From NCBI GenBank assembly GCA_021832085.1, contig JAKBLM010000009.1:1-64000 (forward strand): a stretch of 64,000 bases of DNA, written 5' to 3'. Below, piece by piece: positions 43,575 to 51,132 of this stretch. Positions within the stretch are counted from its first letter, which is position 1. Each line of letters begins with the position of its first letter. A program made the position numbers and the translations under genes. Origin of the DNA: Acidobacteriota bacterium. Its GTDB lineage: Bacteria > Acidobacteriota > Terriglobia > Acidiferrales > UBA7541. The notes beneath the pieces were generated by a model, which saw only the letters and a list, made by a program, of their open reading frames with translations, was not told the DNA's origin and did not search any database.

Positions 43575-44462
43575 CTAGAACCGAGCCTCGAGACAATCGG
43601 GCGCGACCACTTGCGCCAGAAAAATCTGTTTCGTCTGGCTCATCCGCACGCGGACCAGCTGGCCGAGATAGCCCCGCGCGAGCGGTTCGACCGTGGTGTG
43701 AATCTCCATCGTTCCGCTGATGAGCAGCAAACTCGCCGTTTGCCAGGGCATCACCAGCGGTTTTCCCCGCGGCTTGCGTGCACGCCAGATCGTTCTCGGA
43801 TGCGCGCCCGAACGGGCGGTGGTTCGCACCAACCGGGCCGGCCGGCGTGCCAGCCGCCCCCCGCCCGCCGTCCGCTCCAGCCACTGCTCCAACCCCGCGA
43901 CCGGCTGCACCATCACGTCGAACGGCCGCACCCGGGCCTCCTTGGCCGTCCACAACCGGAAGACGGCCAGATGCAGCGTCGGATCGAGTCGCATGCCCAC
44001 TACCTGCAAGCCGGGATCTTCGGCGGTTACCCTCACCGGCATCCCGAACTGGACATCCTTCGCAGTCAGCTCCCCGGCGCCTCTGAAACCGTTCCTGACG
44101 AGCGAGGTCCGGATCGCCGCGAACACTTGGCGGCGGCTGAGTTCCCGCGAAACCCGCTCCACCACGACCGCCTCCGGGATTTGCAGCTCCCCGGCCAGCC
44201 GCGCTCCCAGCAGACCCTCGATTTCCGCGCGGCTCAGCTGGCGCTGTGATCCCGGCAGCGGAGCCGAACCGAGCGAGATCCCCGCGCTTTCCGACCGGAG
44301 CCGCTCGGGAGCGGCGGCCGGGAGCAGATCGGCGAGCGTGAGCGGGGTTTTGTCGATCCGCACGTGGGAGGCGAGTGGGATGCGAACGGAAACCGCCGCT
44401 CCCGCGCCCGGAACCAACCCGAGCGCCAGAGCCGCGACGGTTCCGATGATCGTTCGTTTCAT
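43575..44462 (-). CDS. flgA: P-ring assembly chaperone FlgA
   Basis: This 295-aa periplasmic protein helps FlgI assemble. It has a signal peptide (MKRTIIGTVAALALGLVPGAG), an N-terminal SAF-type region and the C-terminal FlgA domain ending GYLGQLVRVRMSQTKQIFLA with VVAPDCLEARF. The middle contains a basic Arg-rich stretch (GRLARRPARLVRTTAR). It is longer than the 219-aa enteric protein. It sits between flgG and flgH with gaps of 18 and 7 bases. Confidence 0.88.
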   Translation of the reverse strand: MKRTIIGTVAALALGLVPGAGAAVSVRIPLASHVRIDKTPLTLADLLPAAAPERLRSESAGISLGSAPLPGSQRQLSRAEIEGLLGARLAGELQIPEAVVVERVSRELSRRQVFAAIRTSLVRNGFRGAGELTAKDVQFGMPVRVTAEDPGLQVVGMRLDPTLHLAVFRLWTAKEARVRPFDVMVQPVAGLEQWLERTAGGGRLARRPARLVRTTARSGAHPRTIWRARKPRGKPLVMPWQTASLLLISGTMEIHTTVEPLARGYLGQLVRVRMSQTKQIFLAQVVAPDCLEARF

Positions 44463-44480
44463 TTTCGCTTTCCTCTCTTG

Positions 44481-45272
44481 CTAACCGTTCAGCCCGTTCA
44501 ACTGCTGCAGCATCTGGTCGGCGGCCTGCACCACGCGGGAATTCGCCTCGTAAGACCGCTGGGCCAGGATCATGTTCACGAATTCGTCGACCACGTTCAC
44601 GTTCGAGCCTTCGAGCATGCCCTGCTCGATCGTCCCAAGGCCTTCGCTGCCGCCCGGCGAGCCGACGATCGGATCGCCCGAGGCCGTGGTTGCCAGGAAC
44701 AGGCTATTGCCAATGCTATTGAGCCCGCCCGGGTTGGGGAACATCGCCAACTGAATCTGGCCAACTTGCTGTGCCTGCGTCTGGCCAGGTTCGGTTACGC
44801 TCACCGTGCCGTCCGAACCGACCGTCACCGAGAGCGCGTCAGGCGGAATGGCAATCGAAGGCTCGATCGGGTTGCCGTCGGCTGTGACCAGATTGCCTTG
44901 GGCGTCCAGATGCAGGTCGCCGGCGCGGGTGTAGGCGATGTCGCCATTCGGCATCCGCACTTGGAAGAAGCCTTCGCCGCTGATCGCGAGATCGAGCGGA
45001 TTGCCGGTGTTGGTGAAGTCGCCCTGCTGCTGGATGATCTCATCCGAGGCGGTCTTGGTTCCGAGGCCGATCTGCAGCCCGGAGGGAATCGTGGTTTGCT
45101 GCGTCGCGGCCGCACCCGGCATTACTAGGTTTTGATAGAGCAGGTCCTCGAACTGGAGCCGGCGGCGGCGAAAACCGGTTGTGTCGGCGTTGGCAAGGTT
45201 GTTGGCAATGTTGTCGAGATTCAACTGCTGGGCCAGCATCCCGCTGGCTGCCGTATAGAGTGCGCGAAACAT
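44481..45272 (-). CDS. flgG: Distal rod protein FlgG
   Basis: This 263-aa protein builds the distal rod. ALYTAASGMLAQQLNLDNIA with NNLANADTTGFRRRR is the N-terminal rod motif, NPLDLAISGEGFFQVRMPNG the central motif, and VDEFVNMILAQRSYEANSRV near the C terminus completes the family pattern. GAGGAGG-like sequence precedes the ATG. It follows flgF by 19 bases. Confidence 0.95.
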   Translation of the reverse strand: MFRALYTAASGMLAQQLNLDNIANNLANADTTGFRRRRLQFEDLLYQNLVMPGAAATQQTTIPSGLQIGLGTKTASDEIIQQQGDFTNTGNPLDLAISGEGFFQVRMPNGDIAYTRAGDLHLDAQGNLVTADGNPIEPSIAIPPDALSVTVGSDGTVSVTEPGQTQAQQVGQIQLAMFPNPGGLNSIGNSLFLATTASGDPIVGSPGGSEGLGTIEQGMLEGSNVNVVDEFVNMILAQRSYEANSRVVQAADQMLQQLNGLNG

Positions 45273-45291
45273 CGGCTTCCTCCTCGCTGCT

Positions 45292-46044
45292 TCACACCTG
45301 CCCGAGACTCTGGGCGGTCTGGTCGAAATCGTTGTTGAAAATCGAGAGCGCCTTTTCCAGCATCTCCGCGCTCCGCTGGGTCAGGATCAGGCTCACCATC
45401 CCGCTGATTGCGTTCATGTTCGAGGCTTCGAGCGCGCCTTCCCGCACCGACGGATCGGCTTCGAAGCGGGCCGCGCCAGCCGACGCGGTGAACTCGGCGT
45501 CGCCCACCGGCGTGATCTGCGTTCCCTTTGGAAAGTCAATGATCCTCAGCTTGCCGACCATCGCCCCATTGACGGAGACCGTGCCGTCGCCGCTGATCGA
45601 AATCGCGCCTGCGGGCACCTGAATCGGCTCCGGCTGTTTCGATCCCGGCCGCGGCGGGCCCAGCACCAGCTCCCCTTGCTCGGTCACCAGTCGACGCTTG
45701 GCATCCAGGTGGAAATTGCCGTTGCGCGTGTAGCGAATACCACTGGCGGTCTGGACGCTGAAGAAACCCGCTCCTTGAATGGCCAAATCGAGTTTGTTGC
45801 CCGTGGGCACGATCGATCCTTCGTTGAGATCGAGCCATTGGCCACCAACCACGCCGTAACGGTTCATCGCCTGATTCAGCGGGCTGAGCGAAGCCGTGCC
45901 GATGCTGGCGTCTAGGGCGCTGTAGAATTCGCGCTCGGCTTTGTACCCGTCGGTATTCGCATTGGCGAGATTGTTCGAGAGCACGTCGAGCGCCTCCATC
46001 CGGCTGACCAATCCCGCGCAGGCTGCATAGAAACCGCTATCCAT
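45292..46044 (-). CDS. flgF: Proximal rod protein FlgF
   Basis: This 250-aa rod protein shares the FlgG-type ends: FYAACAGLVSRMEALDVLSN with NNLANANTDGYKAER, and VSLILTQRSAEMLEKALSIF at the end. KLDLAIQGAGFFSVQTASGI is central. The divergent ends compared with the neighbour fit FlgF rather than FlgG. GGAG (46053-46056) precedes the ATG by nine bases. It heads the block, and a sigma-54-type site lies just upstream. Confidence 0.92.
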   Translation of the reverse strand: MDSGFYAACAGLVSRMEALDVLSNNLANANTDGYKAEREFYSALDASIGTASLSPLNQAMNRYGVVGGQWLDLNEGSIVPTGNKLDLAIQGAGFFSVQTASGIRYTRNGNFHLDAKRRLVTEQGELVLGPPRPGSKQPEPIQVPAGAISISGDGTVSVNGAMVGKLRIIDFPKGTQITPVGDAEFTASAGAARFEADPSVREGALEASNMNAISGMVSLILTQRSAEMLEKALSIFNNDFDQTAQSLGQV

Positions 46045-46066
46045 GTCGAGAACTCCGCTCGGGGTG

Positions 46067-46086
46067 TTTGCACGAGGCGTGCCAAA
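46067..46086 (-). promoter_or_regulatory. Sigma-54-type promoter of the flgF block
   Basis: On the minus strand TTTGGCACGCCTCGTGCAAA has GG and GC exactly ten bases apart and a perfect TTGGCACG box. The predicted start near 46058 leaves a leader of about 14 bases that still includes the GGAG ribosome site. Confidence 0.7.
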
Positions 46087-46475
46087 GGGGATCGGACGCG
46101 CCGGCCACAGAACTGGCTCAAGAAAAAGGGATTAGCGGCTTGCGGGCGGCGACGCTTTACCTCTTCGGCCGCGGGCAGGGAATCTTCTGCCGGGCGGTGG
46201 CAGTCGCGGTCGGTAACTGTTGCCCTGCTGCGGTGCGGAAAGGAAACAAAGAGCGACCAAAGTCGAGCTGGCGCAACGAATGGCGCGTGGCGCGGAGAGC
46301 CGCACTGCTGTCTGCGGCGCGCGCGGCGCGAGAAAGCGCCGGTCGACGGTCTGCCCCGGTCGGCGTTTCAGTTGCACGGGCTGTGCCGGTGAGGAACAAC
46401 TACCGCGATTGGTGCGTGACGAGCTAAAGCTAGGGGCAACGGCGGGAAATGCAGGCAGGGTAGCTCGCTGCTGGA
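46087..46475. other. Spacer between the HDOD gene and the flgF promoter
   Basis: Open frames in these bases look like GC-driven background with many Arg/Ala codons, and none has a domain or ribosome site I trust. No convincing terminator with a U-tract is visible after the HDOD gene. Activator sites for the sigma-54-type promoter would be expected here, but I could not define one. Confidence 0.35.
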
Positions 46476-47432
46476 TTACGGCTGTTGGTTTCTACCCGAT
46501 CGGTTCGCGCCCACCGTCGGCGGTTCGGTTTCGAGCATCCTTTGCATCAATGGATATTCGTGTCGCAGGATGCCGAGCAGTATTCCGCGTCCCGACTCGC
46601 TCAGTCCGGGCAGGCAGAGATCGTAGAAATCGTCGCCCGATGCTTCGTCCAGGGACGCGCCGGATTCGATCCGCTCGCAAAAATGGTCAGCGACGGCAAC
46701 CGTGCCCGCCAGCAGCGGAGTGAAATGGGCCTGATCGGGCCGGTGGTGCGAGTCGAGCACTTCCACCAGCGGCGTGACGAAATTCCAGTTGATCCCGAGC
46801 CAGCGTCCCACCTCGCAGTGGTCCAGGCCGAAATACTCCCGCTCAAGGTTTAGCGAATCCTCGCCATCCCCCTTCAGCCACACCGGCACCGGCGAGTTCT
46901 CTTCGGCCGCCACCATCAGCAGCGGCAGCTTGCCCATGTCGTGCAGCAATCCCCCGAGGTAGGCCTGGTCGGCATCTTCGGATTTCAGCGGCCGACTCAA
47001 GCGCTCGCTCAGCATAGCCGTCATCACAGCATGTGTCCAAAACGGCCGCGCGTCCTCTTCCGAGAGCTTGGCGCAAGAGATTTGGATCAGGTAGCAGGCG
47101 AACACGAGGTTTCGCAGCCGTTCTGTTCCCAGCAGGATCGCCGCCTCTTCCACTCGGGTCACGCGCCGCCGCAGACCGAAGAGAGCCGAGTTGCACAGCC
47201 GCAGCAGCTGCGCCGTCAGGCTCGGATCGCTGCGAATCAGCGCCGAGACTTCTTTCAAGTCCACCGGAGAACTGGCCAGTATCTGGTTCAACTGGAACAG
47301 ATGGCTCGGCAGCGTGGGCAGACCTTCGGAAAGGATGGCCAGCAGGCTCTGCTTTCGACGACGGACTTCGTCTTCGACACCTGCCAGGGCCGCATGTCCC
47401 GTCACCGACCAGCTGACTGAAAGCGCATTCAT
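46476..47432 (-). CDS. HDOD-domain signalling protein
   Basis: The protein (about 318 aa from ATG 47432, with AGAGGAACGGGG upstream) is an HDOD domain: LPTLPSHLFQLNQILASSPV, LIRSDPSLTAQLLRLCNSAL, LLGTERLRNLVFACYL and AYLGGLLHDMGKLPLLMV. It keeps HDMGK, but the domain as a whole is the HDOD type, usually a non-catalytic signalling module. Such proteins accompany motility and chemotaxis genes. A sigma-28-like site precedes it, and 126 bases separate it from the gene upstream, so it may be transcribed independently. Confidence 0.85.
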   Translation of the reverse strand: MNALSVSWSVTGHAALAGVEDEVRRRKQSLLAILSEGLPTLPSHLFQLNQILASSPVDLKEVSALIRSDPSLTAQLLRLCNSALFGLRRRVTRVEEAAILLGTERLRNLVFACYLIQISCAKLSEEDARPFWTHAVMTAMLSERLSRPLKSEDADQAYLGGLLHDMGKLPLLMVAAEENSPVPVWLKGDGEDSLNLEREYFGLDHCEVGRWLGINWNFVTPLVEVLDSHHRPDQAHFTPLLAGTVAVADHFCERIESGASLDEASGDDFYDLCLPGLSESGRGILLGILRHEYPLMQRMLETEPPTVGANRSGRNQQP

Positions 47433-47474
47433 ATCCCCGTTCCTCTTGGCGTCGATCGATCTCCGCCAATTTTC

Positions 47475-47502
47475 CCATCGGCCGAACGCGCTCAACTCTT
47501 TA
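47475..47502 (-). promoter_or_regulatory. Sigma-28-like promoter of the HDOD gene
   Basis: On the minus strand TAAA (47502-47499), sixteen bases, then GCCGATGG (47482-47475) resemble the FliA consensus. The predicted start near 47466 gives a 34-base leader. Two mismatches in the -10 octamer and the extra base of spacing make this a moderate call. Confidence 0.45.
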
Positions 47503-47558
47503 GCTGATTTTTCGCCGCAACTGCTGCCGTCACGAGGAGAACCATACGAGCCGCCGCC

Positions 47559-48434
47559 CTAGCTCGCCGGCAGGTGAAACAACAGGTCACGTGGCCCGGA
47601 ACGGCACAGGAAGCGGATCCAGAGCGTCCGCCCCAGCCGCGCCAAGCGCAAGGCTTGTGCGCCGAGACGCTCGGTGAATCCGCAGGCCGCGTGCGCGATC
47701 TCGAAAGAGCCGCGAACGCTGTCGAAAATGGTTTCCCGAGGAGTAGTCCGGCTCTCGAGGTCAGCCAGAGCCGCCGCGAAAGCCGATTCGTTCACGATGC
47801 AGGCCACGGTGCGGCAGCCGAGCATCTGCTCGATTCCGTAGAGCAGTGCATGATCCACACCGTCGCGAAAGGCGACGTAGAGCAGACTCCGGTCTCGCGA
47901 GTGGTAGACCGGCAGCAGACCGTAGGTCTGGCTGAGGTTCAGCGGCACCAGCCCGACGCACTGGCGGTAGCCCTGGTCGCGTTCAAGGGGAAACACCGGG
48001 CAGCCCCACTGGATTGCCAGGGCCCGCGTGATGTCGGCTTCGGTCGCCGCGCCCAGCCGCCGCAGCCAATCGCCCAGCCTTCCTTCACCTCGCTCGCGCT
48101 GCAAGACCAGGGCGGCGCGCAACTGTTGCGCGTGGATCACCCCCCGGTTGAGCAACAGCAGGCCGATGGGCAGCCGGCGCCTGCGCGTCGGCGGGGTTTC
48201 GGGGTCGGGCAGCAGCGGCAGCACCGCCTCTTCGAGGGCCGGCAACAGGCATTGGGCGCTGCAATACCAGTTCCGGTGCAGATAGACGCCCGAGTTGCGC
48301 CAGCGCGGCAGCGCCAGACGCTTGCTACGCCCCTGGCATTGCGTTTCGGCGCACTGCGGAAAGTAGCGGTCGAGCCGCCGGCGCCAGCCAGCGGCCGCCC
48401 TCGGGAAGGCGGAGGTCAGATGTGTCGTTGCCAT
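47559..48434 (-). CDS. Zinc-ribbon-like plus GspE/MshE N-terminal-domain protein in a flagellar operon
   Basis: This 291-aa protein has two cysteine pairs near its N terminus (Cys28-x4-Cys33 and Cys58-x3-Cys62), which suggests a metal-binding ribbon. Residues about 85-220 resemble the T2SSE_N/MshEN module: IGLLLLNRGVIHAQQLRAAL, GDWLRRLGAATEADITRALA, then CPVFPLE and YGLLPVYHSRDRSLLYVAFR. Some MshEN domains bind cyclic di-GMP. There is no ATPase domain. It lies seven bases after the FliN-type gene, within the fliL block, so a role in motor control is possible but unproven. Confidence 0.6.
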   Translation of the reverse strand: MATTHLTSAFPRAAAGWRRRLDRYFPQCAETQCQGRSKRLALPRWRNSGVYLHRNWYCSAQCLLPALEEAVLPLLPDPETPPTRRRRLPIGLLLLNRGVIHAQQLRAALVLQRERGEGRLGDWLRRLGAATEADITRALAIQWGCPVFPLERDQGYRQCVGLVPLNLSQTYGLLPVYHSRDRSLLYVAFRDGVDHALLYGIEQMLGCRTVACIVNESAFAAALADLESRTTPRETIFDSVRGSFEIAHAACGFTERLGAQALRLARLGRTLWIRFLCRSGPRDLLFHLPAS

Positions 48435-48441
48435 GATGCGC

Positions 48442-49299
48442 TCAACCCCGGATCATCGCCATGCGTTCGGCAGGAGCCAGGATTTCGATGATGCGTAAGC
48501 CGTAATTGCCTTCGACCACCACCACCTCCCCACGCGCCATCAGCCGGCCGCCCACCAGCAACTCGGCTGGCTCGTTCACTTGCCGCGCCAACTCCACCAC
48601 TGTGCCCGGCCGCAGGTTGAGAACGTCCTTGAGCAGCAGTTCCCGCTGGCCGAATCGGATGCTCGCTTCCAGCTCGATATCGAGCAGCAGACGGAGATTG
48701 GTCGGTTCTTCGGGCCGTGGTTGGACCCCCGCGACGGCGGGACCCGTCGCCGGCACGTCCGGTGGCGCAGTGCCCCGTAGCGCCAAGGCCAACGCTTCAT
48801 CGACCTCGATCACCACGTGCAGCGGCTGAAGGGAAACACCGTCGAGCCGAATCGCCGCCCATGCCGCCGGCTCCCATCTGCCATAGTCGTTCTGGCGCTC
48901 GAGGACCTGCACCTCGCCGCCGGCCATTTCCTTGAGAAGGCCGGCGGCCATCCCCGCGACCTGGCGGAGCAACTCGGTTGCGGCATTACGTTCTACTTCG
49001 GCTGCCTCTTCGGATGGCTCGCCGGTTTCTCCTGTGAGGACGCGGCCCAGCACCGCCGTGCCAGCAACGGAAACGAGGATTCGCTGCCTGCCGGCCAACT
49101 TGCCGGAGCAGTCGAACACGGCCAGCAGGCCGCCCGAGGCCGCCTGGCGGGCGTTCGCCGATTCGGCTTGTTCGTCGATGAGCGTCGCGCGCCCATCGGC
49201 CGCCGAGAGTTGTTGCAACACCTGGACGAAAGTTTCCGCCCAGGTTTGGAAATAGCGCCGAAGCGGTTCGGGCTCGGTTGCCGAAGGTTTCGCAATCAC
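48442..49299 (-). CDS. fliN: Long FliN/FliY-type flagellar switch protein
   Basis: This 285-aa protein ends in a SpoA (FliN) domain: DIELEASIRFGQRELLLKDV, LNLRPGTVVELARQVNEPAE and LLVGGRLMARGEVVVVEGNY at about residues 205-275. The first 180 residues resemble the CheC-like middle region of FliM/FliY. It is a second FliN-type protein, in addition to the 97-aa FliN at 56414. Having both suggests that they form the C-ring together, as seen where FliN and FliY coexist. It lies six bases after fliM. Confidence 0.85.
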   Translation of the reverse strand: MIAKPSATEPEPLRRYFQTWAETFVQVLQQLSAADGRATLIDEQAESANARQAASGGLLAVFDCSGKLAGRQRILVSVAGTAVLGRVLTGETGEPSEEAAEVERNAATELLRQVAGMAAGLLKEMAGGEVQVLERQNDYGRWEPAAWAAIRLDGVSLQPLHVVIEVDEALALALRGTAPPDVPATGPAVAGVQPRPEEPTNLRLLLDIELEASIRFGQRELLLKDVLNLRPGTVVELARQVNEPAELLVGGRLMARGEVVVVEGNYGLRIIEILAPAERMAMIRG

Positions 49300-49305
49300 G
49301 TTGGC

Positions 49306-50286
49306 TCACTCCTGTCCGCCGGCTTCCGCGGGCAGAAGCTCGGCCACGCGCGCGCCTCGGTATGTGCCGCAGCTCACCGGGGTCGCGCGGAAAAAGTCTC
49401 GTCCGCTGACCGCCAGGCGTACCGGGTCGGCGACGCGATGCGGTAGCGCCAGTATGCTTCCCTCCCGCAGGGCGAGCAGCGCGGCGATTGGCACGCGCAC
49501 CGGCGGCACGCGGAGTTCCACGGCGAGCTGGCTTTTCAGCAACCGGGCCCACAGACGCTCGCGCACCGCCGCATCCGGCAGCGCCCGCGCGTAGGTCCAT
49601 TGCACCGCCAGCTTGCGCAGCAGCGCGTTCGATACTGCAGCGGGGAACACCAGGTTCAGCATCCCGCTCGCCGCCGGCATGCGAATCTCGAAACCGAGCG
49701 ACATCACCTTCTCGGTTGCCAGCATCAGCCCCTGCGCCTGTGCCGCCAAATGCCGGTGGCCAAATTGTATTTCGAGCGGCAGAACAATCCGCCAGGTCTC
49801 CTGAACTTGCCGGCAGATCACCCGTACCACACTTTCGAGAATCTGCTCCTCGATTTCGGTCACCCCGCGCGCTTCCGCGTCGCCGACGCCCGGGCCGCCG
49901 AGCACGAGATCAATCATCGTGAACGCCACCGACAGGTCGAGCTGCAGTAGCGCCTCGGCCGCCAGCGGCCGGATGGAGAGAGAGGCCAGATAGGTGGGGT
50001 CGGGAAAGCGGTGCAGCAGCTCGTCGTAGAGCAGCTGCTCAACCGATACCAGATTCATTTCGAAGCCCACCCGCAGGTACGCACCCAGCGAATTCCCCAC
50101 GCTCGCCGCGAAACGCTCGTGCAGCATGCTGACCCAGCGCACCTGGTCGGTGGTGATCTGCGCCGCGCGCCGAAAGTCGCAGGGCGTCACTTGGTCGCGC
50201 TTTCTGCCTGCCGTCTCGCCCGGCACCGCCTGACGCGAGCCTCGGACGAGGGCGTTGATCTCTTGCTGGTTCAGGACCTTTTGCAT
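49306..50286 (-). CDS. fliM: Flagellar motor switch protein FliM
   Basis: This 326-aa C-ring protein receives phospho-CheY and sets rotation. The N-terminal CheY-binding helix reads VLNQQEINALVRG. The middle domain has FAASVGNSLGAYLRVGFEMN and TMIDLVLGGPG. The C-terminal SpoA domain has VELRVPPVRVPIAALLALRE. The ATG at 50286 is chosen for this N terminus; the longer open frame upstream is the fliA gene in another phase. It overlaps the fliA 3' end by sixteen bases. Confidence 0.93.
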   Translation of the reverse strand: MQKVLNQQEINALVRGSRQAVPGETAGRKRDQVTPCDFRRAAQITTDQVRWVSMLHERFAASVGNSLGAYLRVGFEMNLVSVEQLLYDELLHRFPDPTYLASLSIRPLAAEALLQLDLSVAFTMIDLVLGGPGVGDAEARGVTEIEEQILESVVRVICRQVQETWRIVLPLEIQFGHRHLAAQAQGLMLATEKVMSLGFEIRMPAASGMLNLVFPAAVSNALLRKLAVQWTYARALPDAAVRERLWARLLKSQLAVELRVPPVRVPIAALLALREGSILALPHRVADPVRLAVSGRDFFRATPVSCGTYRGARVAELLPAEAGGQE

Positions 50287-51077
50287 GCCGCCTCCTCTCC
50301 TGCCGGTTCGCGCCGGATGCCGGGCCCACCCCGGTCGAGCAGGCTGCGCAGCCGGGCGCGGAGCCGGATCATCGCCGACGAGTGAATCTGCGAGATCCGT
50401 GATTCGCCGACACCGATCACTTGGCCGACCTCCTTCATCGTGAGCTCCTCGAAGTAATAGAGGGAGAGGACGTGCTGCTCCTGCTCGTCCAGCTCGTCGA
50501 TCGCCTCGGCAATACGCCGATTCATCTCCGACTGCAGGCACAGGAAATAGGGATCGCCCTCCCCGTCCGGCTGATAACGCACGAGCTCGGTCTCCTCGCC
50601 GTTCTCACGGGTTTCCTTTTCGAGGCTGCCGAGGCCCAGTCCGCGCAGTTCGCCGAGGCGACGCTGATACTCGGTGATTGAAAGACCGAGCTCGGCGGCC
50701 AGTTCCGTTTCGCTCGGAGCTCGGCCCAGCTCGCTGCTCAGCCGGGAGTTCGCTTGCTCAATCTCCCGTGCCTGCCGCCGCAGGCTGCGCGGACTCCAGT
50801 CCATCGCTCGCAGGCTGTCGAGAATCGCACCGCGAATACGGAACTTCGCGTAGGATTCGAACTGGACCTTCTTTTCCGGATCGTAGCGCTCGATCGCCTC
50901 CATCAGCCCGAGGACGCCGGCGTGGTAGAGATCCTCGATCGGGACCTGTGCGGGCAGCCGGTCATGGACTCGCCGGGCGATGTACTGCACCTGCGGCAGG
51001 TGCTCGACCACCAGGCGGTTGCGCTCCTCGCGATCGATGCGCGGCAGCGTGGCGTAAGCTTCTTTGCATGCGTTCAT
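50271..51077 (-). CDS. fliA: Flagellar sigma factor FliA (sigma-28)
   Basis: This 268-aa sigma factor directs late flagellar transcription. Region 2 is VEHLPQVQYIARRVHDRLPA with IEDLYHAGVLGLMEAIERYD and FESYAKFRIRGAILDSLRAM. Region 4 is VLSLYYFEELTMKEVGQVIG with GESRISQIHSSAMIRLR. The ATG at 51077 has GGGAGGA seven bases upstream. Its targets in this window probably include fliC (34605), the HDOD gene and the glycosyltransferases. FlgM is its partner. It follows flhA by 55 bases with no flhF/flhG between. Confidence 0.95.
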   Translation of the reverse strand: MNACKEAYATLPRIDREERNRLVVEHLPQVQYIARRVHDRLPAQVPIEDLYHAGVLGLMEAIERYDPEKKVQFESYAKFRIRGAILDSLRAMDWSPRSLRRQAREIEQANSRLSSELGRAPSETELAAELGLSITEYQRRLGELRGLGLGSLEKETRENGEETELVRYQPDGEGDPYFLCLQSEMNRRIAEAIDELDEQEQHVLSLYYFEELTMKEVGQVIGVGESRISQIHSSAMIRLRARLRSLLDRGGPGIRREPAGEEAACKRS

Positions 51078-51132
51078 GGCTGGTCCTCCCGATGACGTCT
51101 GCCGGATTTCGGCAAAGGTCGCTTTCGGCTCC

